This document shows, one piece after another, positions 23,954 to 34,459 of a stretch of DNA of 64,000 nt. The translations under genes were made by a program, and so were the position numbers. The stretch is from Mrakia gelida. Taxonomy: Eukaryota > Basidiomycota > Tremellomycetes > Cystofilobasidiales > Mrakiaceae. Under the pieces are notes generated by a model. That model searched no databases and had not been told where the DNA came from. It saw only the letters and a program-made list of their open reading frames with translations. The DNA lies in NCBI GenBank assembly GCA_024345305.1, contig BRON01000013.1, forward strand, positions 930,001 to 994,000, read 5' to 3'. Within the stretch, counting starts at the first letter, position 1; the number at the start of each line of letters is the position of its first letter.

Positions 23954-26900
23954 ATGGACGATATCACCTACGACCCGGCGCTCAACCCTGGAGAGCAACG
24001 AGATGCTAAGGAGAAGGTCCTTCACCATGGAAGACGAGTCTCATAGTGAGTACCATAAGAGAAGGAGAAGGGAGGGAGAGCGCAGAAGGGAAGGAGTTGA
24101 GCTTGAGCTCCTTCGACGGGACCGTCCCTTCTTCGAGGCTAGGACGCTGACTCCCTCCCTCTTTGGTGTGTCTTACAGCTTCTACGATCGTGAGTTCATG
24201 TTTTATATCTCGGGTCTGCTCGAGGAGGGCTACCTTGAACCGTGGAGGGAGGATGGAGGAGGGAGGGAGGGGGAGGGAGGAAAAGGACTGCTCGAGCTCG
24301 TTCGGGAAGCTGACCGCCTCCCTCCCCTGCTCTCAGACGATGTCGGCAACTTCAGTTTCTCCAGCAACCACCCGATGAAGCCCCATAGGATGAGAATCAC
24401 TCACAACATCGTCACATCCTATGGTCTGCTCGACAAGATGGACGTGCTCGTGAGCTTGACCTCCGCCTCTCTCCTCCCTCCGCCTCCTCGCCGTGCTTAC
24501 CCCCTTCTTCTCTTGCACCTCCTTTCCTCCTAGCGACCCAAACGGGCAACAGCTTCTCAGATCACTCGCTTCCACACCGACGACTACGTGGACTTCCTTC
24601 AAGCAGTCACTCCAGAGACGGTGAACGAGCTCACAGGTCACGGAACCCGATGTGAGCTCTTCACGACGAACTCGAGCGAGGAAGGAAGCCTTGGACGAGA
24701 ACACATCTGATCTCATCTTGCTCGCTTAACTACACAGACATGGTTGGAGACGACTGTCCTGCCTTCGAGGGAGTGTTCGAGTTCTGCTCCATCTCTGCCG
24801 GTGGATCTATCTGTGCGTCGATCCTTCCTCGCTTCTCTCGTTCATCTCCGTTCGCGTTTGAGCTCACTCTCCTTCCCCCTTTCTTGCCATAGCCGCCGCT
24901 GAACGACTCAACTTGGGAGCCTGCGAGACTGCTATCAACTGGGCTGGAGGTCTGCATCACGCGAAGAAGAGAGAAGCGTCAGGTTCGCAGTCTTTCCTTC
25001 AGCCCACCTCGACTTTCGCGTTCTTCGACCTCGCGCTGAACTCCTTTCATTTTCGCCTTTTCTACACTCAGGGTTCTGTTACGTCAACGACATCGTTCTC
25101 GGTATTCTGGAACTGCTTCGGTGAGATCCCGTCGTCCTCCGAGAAGAGTCTTGCGAGGTGGCCGAACTGATCCTCTCCTCCTTCCCAACTCGTCGTCTCG
25201 TCATTCGGTTTGCAGTGTTCACCCTCGAGTTCTGTACATCGACATCGACGTCCATCACGGAGATGGAGTAGAGGAAGCTTTCTTCACGACGTGGGTCCTC
25301 TTTCGAGTGCTCTCAAAGCCAGCCGTGGAGTCGTCGGTTTGGTCGAGCTGACCTTTTTCATCCCCTCCTCGTCTTTTCAGCGACCGAGTATTCACCTGTT
25401 CATTCCATCAGTTCGATGGAAACTTCTTCCCTGGTAGTGGAGATGTCAGGGTGCGTTTTGGTATCTCCTCGAAGACGGAGGAGGACGGCGGTGAAGGCAA
25501 CGACGCGTCAACGAGAGACTAGCCGTCGAACGCGTCGCGAAGCCCAGTCCTTCTCTTCCTGCACCGTCCTGACCCTGACTTTCGACCCCTTACCTCCTCT
25601 CAGGATGTCGGATACGGAAAAGGGAAAAACTACGCTGCCAACATCCCTCTAAGAGATGGAATCGACGACGAGAGCTACAAGTCGATCTTCCAACCCGTTC
25701 GTCCTCTTTCCCCGTTCGTTTTTTTCACCCATTTCGCTGCTGACCGAGCCATCATAAACTTTCGTACTCTCCAGGTTGTTCAGCACATCATGGATTGGTA
25801 CAAACCTGGAGCCGTGGTGATTCAGGCAAGTCTTCTCTTGACTTTTCCGCTCGCCGTCACTTCCCGTTCGACGTACTGACCCTCGAGCTCCTCTCACTCC
25901 TTCTTTTCAGTGCGGTGGTGATTCCCTGGCCGGAGATAAGCTTGGATCTCTCAACCTCAGCATGAAAGGTCCGTCGTCTCCCTCTTATTTTGATCTTGTT
26001 TCGTGTCGTTGCCTTCGCCCACTCACCTCTTTGCTTCACTCGCTCTCGCTCAGGTCACGGAGAGTGCGTCAAGTTCGTTCAAGACTTCGGACTTCCTACG
26101 ATGCTGCTGGGAGGTGGAGGATACACGGTCAAGGTGCGTTCATCTCTCGAAGGGTCGATCGAGTCGACGACTGGAAGCGAGGAACTGACCTCGTCGCTCT
26201 TTCGCTTTTTAGAACGTCGCGAGGACTTGGGCGAACGAGACTGCCATCGTTCTTGGAGAGGAGCTGGACGAGAATATGCCTTACAACGAGTAGTGAGTCC
26301 TATCCCTATGTTCCCTATCCATTTCGTCCGTTTCTCGTCCCTGACCACCGCGTGCTTCGTCCCCTTCAGCTTCGAGTACTTCGGTCCCAGGTTCAAGCTC
26401 GAGAGCATGAGGAGTAACATGGATAACCAGAACTCTCCTGAGTATCTGGAGAACATCAAGTAGGTCTTGCTCTTCTCCTTCATCGTCGCATACGTCTCGC
26501 AGTCTCGAACCGACGCGTCCCTTTCTTGCCCGATCCACAGAACGAGGATCATCGAGTCTCTTCGAAGTATGCCTTTCGCACCATCCGTTGGAATGCACGA
26601 GGTCCCTCCCATCTCGGTCGGAGAGGCTATCCGAGTCGTCGATTCGGAGGAGGGCAGCGAAGACGAGGATGATGTCGACGTCCAGATCTCTCGTGAGTCT
26701 TCCTTCCCCTTCTCCCCTTCCTCTGCCAGGTTTCGCCTCGAGTCTCTCCGTACTGACCTTCTTCGTATCTCTGTTCAGACCGTCTCACCGACATCCACCG
26801 CTCGGCAGCTCGCAAACAAGCCAAAACAAGCTCGATGGCTCGTCAGCAGCAACGAGCGAACGCAGCCCCTTCGAATCGTCGTCGCACCTCCGGAGCTTCC

Positions 26901-27263
26901 CAAATGGACGTCGATGAGGACGAGGACGAAGATGACCACCACCATCACAGCCATAACCACAACTCCACACCCGACTTCTTCTCCTCCACATCCCGCTTCC
27001 AACAATCCATCGCCTCTCGCCCGCCAGTCCTCTTTACCCACTCAACCGGAAACGGCTCGCCCTCCATCTCCTTCCCCACCGTCTCCGACCAGATCAACAT
27101 CGCCGTCGCCACCAACGGGAAGAACAGCAGCGGTGGTGGAGCAGTTCGTCGAGGAGGCAGGAGCAACTTCGGTCGAGCAAAGGAAGAAGTCAGGAAAAAA
27201 CGGAACTTCTTCGCTGGAGGATCACCCGGCTTGCCTGTTCTTGCTGGGGGAGAGGGCTGGTGA
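23954..27263 (+). CDS. RPD3: Class I histone deacetylase, Rpd3 type
   Basis: Removes acetyl groups from histone lysines as the catalytic subunit of a Sin3-type corepressor complex in the nucleus. Seventeen exons, 593 aa: 23954-24045, 24179-24189, 24337-24449, 24534-24651, 24738-24812, 24893-24982, 25072-25120, 25216-25290, 25381-25450, 25604-25696, 25775-25825, 25911-25968, 26054-26133, 26213-26292, 26370-26459, 26541-26692 and 26779-27263. Catalytic marks are [18 protein letters not shown], the zinc site [25 protein letters not shown] and [14 protein letters not shown]. Exon 2 is an 11-nt micro-exon giving FYD. The intron after exon 11 starts with GC instead of GT (25826). After residue 385 follows a long acidic, His- and Ser-rich tail ending in a Gly/Arg-rich segment, longer than in yeast Rpd3. 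Confidence 0.95.
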
Positions 27264-27999
27264 CGAGGTGCACGATTCACCTATCTAGACTAGAACACAC
27301 ACACCCTTTTCTTCCCCTCGTCTTCGTCTCCCTCGTCGCTTTTTGATCTCCGTTTTCGTCTTCACGTCTTGCAATGCCCACCCCTTCCTTCCCTCTTCTC
27401 TTCTCGCCCTTCGATTTTTCGTCTTCCTTCTCGATACCTACTACCCACATTTCATTTCCATCCATATCATGCTTTGACTCTCGCGCCTCGTGTTGTCTTT
27501 GCCGCTTGCGGATAGAGCTCGAAGAAAGGAGGCGAGGCAAAACAACGCCGTCGCCAAGGTCGACGACGCGTCGAGATTCGAGATCCGAGCTCAAGAGAAA
27601 CTCTCTTCCTTGATTTGACTGCTGATTGGGAGGGATTGGATCCGTTTCCTCGCAATCATTGCATACACTTTCAATTAGATAACTGATAGTCAAGACCGAC
27701 GACCGAGATCACATCGGAGGCGCGAGCGACGGAGGCTGGTGGGGGCGCGTCTGGCTTCGTTTGCTCTCTCTCCCAGATCAAAGTTCGGAAGGTCAATCGT
27801 TGGATCGTAAAAATGCGTGAAGAGAAGGGAGCATGGAGCAGAGCTGGCAAAAGAGAGAGAACGAGAGAGACGAAGGCAAAGGAACAGAAAGTGCGAGAGA
27901 GAACGAAGGAACGAACGAAAGCAAAAGGAGGAGAGAGACGAAACGAACGAAAACGAAAACGCGAACGACGAAGGAACGACAAAGAGCTAGGGAGATAGC
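27264..27999. other. Convergent intergenic region
   Basis: The 3' flanks of the deacetylase (+) and NBS1 (-) meet here. Repetitive GAACGAA/GAGAGA-like purine sequence fills 27840-27990. No exon or RNA gene recognised. Confidence 0.45.
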
Positions 28000-30900
28000 T
28001 CATCTCCTCCTCGAAGTTCGACTAGCACTTCCCGAGACTGGACGAGGACCGACGAGAAGCATAAGAGTCAGCTCGAGCGGGCGAAATCAGGAAGAAGAGA
28101 ACAAGAACAAGAACGAAAACACTCACAACCAGACCTCCCCTCATCCTCCTCATCCGAATCATCATCCTTGATCATCGCCTTCCTCGCCGACCTCCCAGCA
28201 GCCCTCGCAGGAACAGCCGATCTCCTCTGACTTGCTCCTCCCCTCCTGCTACTCGACGCCCCTTCACCCTCCTCTTCATCGTCGCTCATCATCTTCGACC
28301 CACCCGTCCCTCCACCAGCAGCAGCCGAAGCACTCTGCAACTCGTCTTCCTCCTCGTCGTCCGAACTGATCACGATCGTTTGGGAGGCCTTCTTCTTGCC
28401 CTTCGACGACGACGAAGCAGCAGCGGCGGTAGCTTTCCCCTTCGCGGTAGAGGTGGTGGTGGTCTTGGACTTCTTGGTCGCTGGAGGAGGATCGACTGCT
28501 TCGACGTCGGAATCGTCGGCTGGGAGGAGTCGTTTTCGTCGAGAGGGACCTGCTCCGCCGTTGGAGGTTGAGGTGGAGCCAGCGGATCGAGCTTGGGTTT
28601 GAGATTGGGTGGGGAGGGTGGTGGGGAAGGAGGAGGAGTCTCGGCGTTGGGATTTGGAGTCTTTCCAGAGGTCTGAGAAGAGAAGAACGAGAGTCAGTGA
28701 AGGGGAATCGAGCAGGAGGAAGAGGAGATGGGGAGACGCGAGCGAACGAACCTGCTCGGAGTCCGTAATCGCTCTGTCCTGGTCCAAGGGTGAGCTTGAT
28801 AGGAGCTGAGCGGATTATTTGTTGCTGGGGAAAAACAAGAGTACAAGAAGAAAGTGGAGTCAGCGTTGAAGTCGTTCATCGAGGAGAGAAAGCAAGGAAC
28901 GCGTCGAAACTCACCTTCTTGAACTTTTTGAAGTTGGGAACTCCCTCCACCTCGACCGGACCTCCCTCTCTCCTCTCCTTCGTCCTCACGAACATCGGAA
29001 CATGCAGGACGACCAACCTCGGCGCCGCGAGCATGTCTTCTCCCTCGAGGTCGTGATCGGTGTTGCTTCGAACGACGGGTTTCGCGATCTTGAGCTGGTT
29101 GAACGCGGCGTCCATGGGATCGAGCTCGGCTCCCTTCTTCCTCTTCTTGGTTGCTGCTGCTTCGAGGAACTCGGACGTCTCCTCGGCGGGTCGTTTGGCT
29201 CCCTTCTTGGCTGGAACGGGGGGAGGAGCCATCGATCCAGCGACGGGCATCTTGGCTAACGACGAGGACGAGGACGATCCGGCTTGAGCTCCTGCTGCTG
29301 CTGCTTGACTCTTCTGCTTGATCTTCTCCTGCTCCGAGAGCTGCTTCTTCCTCGACTGTTCCTCCCTCTGAGACTCGTGCTCGGCCTTCTCGACCTTCAG
29401 CCTCTTGAGCGATCGTCCGACGAAGTCCTGATCCTCCTCGTCGTCGACGTCCATCTCGGAAGCAGGTCGTCCTTGACCAGACGGAGGAGCGTCTCCTCGA
29501 CCACCGAGCGAGGATCCTTGAGAGTGACCACCGCTTTGAGAGGACTGATCCGAGTGCTTCCTCTGGAGAGAGTCGTAGAGTCGTTGGTTGGCGGCGACGC
29601 TCTGCTGAGATTCGGCATTCGAGTTCCTGTCGGCGTAGGAGTCGGCGATCTGATCAGCCCAGTCGTCGGCGTGGGATTCGGTTCGTCGAGGGAGACGGGT
29701 TCGTCGAGTTGGAGCGATGGAGGCCTAGAACGAAAGAGAAAGGGAAGACGCGTCGAGGTTAGCTTTCGATCTTCTCAGACTCGACTCGAATGAAGAAGTA
29801 CGAAAACGAACAGGTGCGTCGACCTCCATATCTACCGAGCCAGATCTGTAGTTGGATGAAGGACCTGCGAAGCTCGAGTCCGGAGCAGGGAAGGGATCCT
29901 CGTCGTCGTCGTCGTCCGGTTTTTTGGTCGATCGAACTCGTCGTCTGAGCGGTCCTGGCTGCAAAGCAAAAGGAAAAGCCCGGTCAGCGAAACCCGATCG
30001 AGAAGAGCGGATATGGAAAGTGAAGGTCGCTCACTTTCTTGACTTGGGAAGCATCGGCCTGAGGCTCGAGGTCGGCTCGACGACCTGAAGGACCAGCGAC
30101 GGGTTGATCGTCCTCGTTGTCTCCTCCAGCTGCAGAAGGTGCTCGACTGACTGCTCGAGTACTGGCGATGGAAGCTGGCATCTGAGATGGAAGTCGACCT
30201 GTGGTGGAAAAGGAGAGAGAGAGGGGGCGAAGTCAGGAGAGGACGCGAAGATCGAACGAGAGGAGGAAAACGAGGCCACGAACTAGCAGGTGGTTCTCCC
30301 TCCGTTCTTCCAGCAGCGAACAAGGGATCCAAGTTGGCTCGGATGAGAGAGGCGTAGTGCTCTTCCTTTGCGGTGGCGACTTGACCTAATCTGAAAAGCG
30401 AGGAGAGGAGGAAAGAGAGGACCAGTCAGCGACCGAAACAACAGCGCGTCTCGGAGCGTCAGAAAGAAACTCACGAAGCCAGAGCCTGCTCGTTGAGATG
30501 CAACATCCTGACATCCGACAACTCTTTCTTCCTCCTTCCATGCATAACGACGATGAGACCACTCCCTTTCGCTGCCTCGGGGATGATGAGGGCCTTGTCG
30601 AGCAGGAATCGATGGTATCGACCGTCGGCGGAGGTCTTCGTCTCCTTGATGATTTGACGGATGCTCTCCTCGGTTTCAAACGCTTCTGCTTGAGGATCGT
30701 GGTAGATGACCTCGGCTCCAGTGGAGGTCCAACCGTCGACGAGGGAAGGAAGGTAGTTCTCGGACTGAGAAAGGGAAGAGCAGAGGAGGGGACGAGGGTG
30801 AGCTCGAACTCGCTCGCTTCATCTGGCACGAGGAGAAGAAAAGAAGGACGTTACCCACCTCAGGATCATCCCAAACCCAGATAGTCAACCCTTGGAAGAG

Positions 30901-32304
30901 CGTTGATCTCGCTGGGTTAGGCGTCAAGCTGCAACCAGGGTACTTCTCGAGCACGACGTCGGCGAGGAACACCTCAGGATCAGGTCCGTTAAGGTCGTAG
31001 TTCGTCTCGAGTTGCGAGCAAGTCTCCTTGTCGTTGACGATAGGTCCAGGAGCTCCAGCGGCGAGGAGAGCGTCGATCCATTCGGGCTTGACGATCCAGG
31101 TTTGGGAAGGAAGAGCGTAGACGACGCGAGGAGTGATCTTGTCGACTTTGGGAACGACGAGGTGAGTGACTTTGACGTCGGCGTTCTGGGTGGTTTTGAT
31201 CCCTTGAGAGGGAAGAACAAGAAGGTGGGAGTTTGGTTCTCCTTTCTGTTGCGAAGAAGACGAAAGAGAAGAGAAGGAAGTAGAAACTCACCGAGAGCAG
31301 CGAGTTGACCAGGCAGAGACTTGTCCGAACCCTTCTTCGAGATCCCGAGAGTCATCTCAACCCAGATGATCCTGCAAGAACGCACCAAGACATCATCAGC
31401 TCTTCCTTTTGTCGTTCTATAAGAGAAGAAATGAACTAACTTGATCTGAAACTCCGCGTTCGTGATGGGAACGACGAGGTCGTCGTCGTGTTGAAGGATC
31501 CTGGATTCGTCCTTCTTGATGGAGAAGGTTCCCTCGTCGATTCGAAGGATAGTAACGGCCTTAGCTGCCGTGTGACGAAGCTGGAGGGTAGGTCGGTAGT
31601 TTCTGTCGGCCTGTTGGAAGGAAGGGAAGATCGAGTCAGCTCGGGTGCCAGAGGAGGTGGAGCGAGAGAGAGAAGGGATGGTGGGAAGGTCGAGCTCGCG
31701 AGCGACAAACGCGAGGAGAGGGAAAATCTTCGCAGGTGTCAGGAGACTGAGATTCCCTCTAGTCTCTATGTTCTTCTGGTAGGACCCTTGGAGGAGGAGG
31801 GCCTCAGAACGCACTCCCCACCGTCGATCCGTCCCTTCCTCGAGCTCACACATCACCTCCCTCCCTTTTTCCACTCCACCCTTCTCTCCCTTTCCCCCCT
31901 CTCCCCTTCCTTCTCCTTCTATCACCAGCCTTCCCCTTCCCTCTCCTCTCTCTCCCATCTCAGTGACAAGGAAGGACGCTGAGAACTCACTGCCTCCTCC
32001 TCTGTATGACTTCCAACCTCCAACGTGAAATGAGAACGACTGATGGTCTTGTCCACAATCCTCAACTGCCCGTGGCGACCGACGACGACGTTCGAGGAAG
32101 GTTTCAGGAGGCAGGCGTAAGCTGGAGTGGGATAGGTGGGGGTGAGGCGAAGCGAGGAAGTGGTAGGGAAAGGGGAGGGGAAGGGAGGAGGATGGTGAGC
32201 TCGGGTTCGCTTCGACTCCTTCTCCTTCTTCGAGAGAAGATGGAAGGATGATCGTTGGACTCACGTTCCTCAGATTCGTTCCAGCATGCTCTGGCAATCC
32301 ACAT
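28000..32304 (-). CDS. NBS1: Nibrin-like FHA/BRCT protein of the MRN complex
   Basis: Recruits Mre11-Rad50 and the ATM/Tel1 kinase to DNA double-strand breaks in the nucleus. Thirteen exons, 979 aa: 32304-32265, 32121-31991, 31610-31441, 31371-31292, 31202-30859, 30764-30475, 30390-30284, 30198-30035, 29958-29812, 29724-28915, 28824-28752, 28672-28127 and 28037-28000. The N-terminus starts MWIARACWNESEE and shows an FHA core, VVVGRHGQLRIVDKTISRSH. Next come a BRCT-like region with THLVVPKV and QTWIVKPEWIDALL, then a second BRCT-like region with LTIWVWDD. The decisive mark is NFKKFKK near residue 757, matching the NFKKFKK core of the Mre11-binding motif of vertebrate nibrin. The tail is acidic and basic in turns (DDDSDEEDE, SRTSRRR). 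A 380-nt intron interrupts the FHA region. Identity rests on domain order plus this motif. Confidence 0.85.
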
Positions 32305-32632
32305 GGTTAAGACGTCTTCAGTCGGGAGGGGAAGTGGAGAGGAAGGGTGGCGAGGGGAGGGAGGCGATGGGCGTTTGGGTGGGTTCGAAGGTGGAGCTCA
32401 AGTCAGAGAAGAGAAAGCAAGATGTGGCTGCTGTTATTTTCTCGGTACGGTCAGAGAGAAAAGAGGATTGTAGAGAGAAAGATCGTTATCATCAAAATCG
32501 AGCAAAAAGAAAGCGGGAAAAACTAGAGCTGAACAAATCGAACCAAGATCTCTGGAGACGCGCGACGCGCCTTCTCTTCTCCCTCCCACCCACTCCCCTC
32601 CTCCCACTCCCTACAAACCAACCCCAGCTCTC
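32305..32632. other. Promoter of NBS1 / 3' flank of PI31 gene
   Basis: Gap between two minus-strand genes. Nothing beyond ordinary flanking sequence is visible. Confidence 0.45.
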
Positions 32633-34140
32633 TCAAGCATACCCTCCTCCCCCACCACCAAACCCACCAAACCCTCCTCCACCTCCTCCTCCCGCTCCCG
32701 GTCCACCCAACCCTCCTCCAAACCCACCTCTCCCTCTCCCACCCTGACCTTGTCCAGGGAACCTAACTCCACTCCCCTCCGGTCCTCCCTCCCCAGGAGG
32801 CATGAACTCGTCATTATCCGGATCCCCACCCATCCCTCCGTACCCTCCCATCCCACCACCCATTCCACCAAACCCTCCAAACCCTCCTGCCCCGCCGAGC
32901 GGTCCAACAGGATCGAATCTCGCTCCAGGAGGTCTCGCGAAGTCTCCTCCTCCTCCGTACCCTTGAGGAGAGCGGAAGGAGGAAGGGTCCATGTACATCC
33001 CTCCTCCTCCGGCGCCAGGGAAAGTGGGCGGGGGACGAGAGGAGGAGCCGGGGAAGAGGGAGGGAGGACGGAACGCGTTGGGTGAGGCTGCTAGGGGGTC
33101 TAGGTCTGCGGAACCGATGTTGGGGAAGGGTTGGGAGCCGCCGAGGGGCGGGATGAAGGATCGAGCGGGGGGTTGGGAGGAGGAGGGGAGGGTGGGAGGG
33201 TTGATTTGGGGACGAGAGCCGGTGGGTTGGGTTGAGGAAGAGGCGGCCGAAGAGGTCGTGGAAGCAGGAGTCCTGGATGGCGAAAAAGAGCACGAAGAGA
33301 GAGAGGGAGGTGAGGGTAGTGTCAGTTCGTCCGAGAACAGGAAGAGCGAGAGGAGATGAAAATGAGGAGATGAAGGGCGTCTCGACTCACCCTTCCTCGT
33401 ACCCCTCCTTGAGCAAGCCAGGGATGAACCTGACGATCACTTCCTTCTTGTACTGATCGATCAACTCCTGAAGCTTGGTTTCCGAGATGTAAGCGTCGAG
33501 GAGGGAGTAGTCGTTGACGGGAGTGGTGTTTCCCGAGCGGTCGATCTCCTCAGTCGATTCGGTGGTGGAGGAGGAGGGAGGGGTGGATTGAAGAGGAAGG
33601 GTGAACGGGAAGGAGGTAGAAGGAGCGAAGGAGGTTGAGAGGGGAACAGAGAAGTTGTGAGGCCTGTCGTCCTGTAGATATCAACCCAGAAGGGAGGGTC
33701 AGCGAGAGAAGGAGGTGGCGAAGCGACGAGGAGGAGGACGTGGAGCTCATCATCTCCTCCTCCTTCCCTTCCTTCTCGCACTTTTCACAAAGGCAAGAAC
33801 GAGATCAACTCACCTCTACAGCCATCGCGTCCACCATTGCTCTCCCACCCATGACTCCAACTCGAACGAGATAGGTCAAGCCGCTCTGGGTGTGCTTGTA
33901 CTCGAGCTTGTAGCTCTCTGGCCCTCGTGCGTTCCAATCCTCTCTGAGGACTCGGTCGTTGGTGTAGTCAGAAGCGAGAGCGAATCGGAATCCTAGAGCG
34001 ATGTGGATCGTGTGGATGAGAGCGACGAGGGCGTCCGTGGGAGAGCTGAGAGTCGGAGAGGAAGGCGGGAGGAGGGAAGGGAGTAGAGCGAGCAGGGAGG
34101 AGGGGGAGAGTGGGTTCGAGGAGCCGGTGAGGGGAGCCAT
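32633..34140 (-). CDS. PI31-like proteasome regulator (PSMF1 family)
   Basis: Three exons, 34140-33814, 33671-33391 and 33272-32633, giving 415 aa. The N-terminal half holds an FP-domain-like fold: DALVALIHTIHIALGFRF, then WNARGPESYKLEYKHTQSG and TYLVRVGVMGGRAMVDA. Exon 2 contains DDRPHNFSVPL and ISETKLQELIDQYKKEVI. The C-terminal half is Pro/Gly-rich and includes FPNIGSADLDPLA and RPPGARFDPVGP followed by DPDNDEFMPPG, the conserved HbYX-neighbouring pattern of PI31 proteins. The last 60 residues are almost pure Gly with Arg and Phe, unlike animal PI31, so the extreme C-terminal proteasome-contact residues seem replaced by a Gly-rich tail. It likely binds the 20S proteasome or acts as a dynein adaptor, by family knowledge only. 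Confidence 0.82.
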
Positions 34141-34459
34141 GGTTTCCTGGAGAGCGAAAAGTGAGTCAGAGATGAGAGTGTATGCAAGGTAGGAAAACTT
34201 GAGAGGGAGAGGACCGACTTTCGTGAGATAGGGAGATGGGAGTCAGGTGCAGGCAGGAGGAAGGGAGGATCGATTCGAGGTGGAGATCGAGAGGTGATGA
34301 CGTTCGCCTTTCCGTCGCCTAGGAGACCTTCAAATGCAAGATTTTCTTTCGAGCCACCCCAAAGTGGTCTTCACACAAAAGGCTAGCTATTCAAGAGATA
34401 CTGAGATGAAATTGAGCTCTAGAGCGCGCCCTAGCAACGCGCAACACGTCCCATCGAAA
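34141..34459. promoter_or_regulatory. Short divergent promoter (PI31 gene / exonuclease gene)
   Basis: 319 bp between the presumed start codons of two head-to-head genes. An upstream in-frame ATG at 34334 would lengthen the exonuclease, so the exact right edge is uncertain. No clear TATA box. Confidence 0.45.

Noticed and set aside
27840..27990. GAACGAA-rich purine stretch between the deacetylase and NBS1
   Set aside because: Irregular, not a clear tandem repeat; similar purine sequence occurs in many 3' flanks here.
30924..32297. A 457-codon open frame on the minus strand through the NBS1 5' region
   Set aside because: It reads through introns of NBS1; only short pieces match the spliced protein and the rest is low-complexity shadow.
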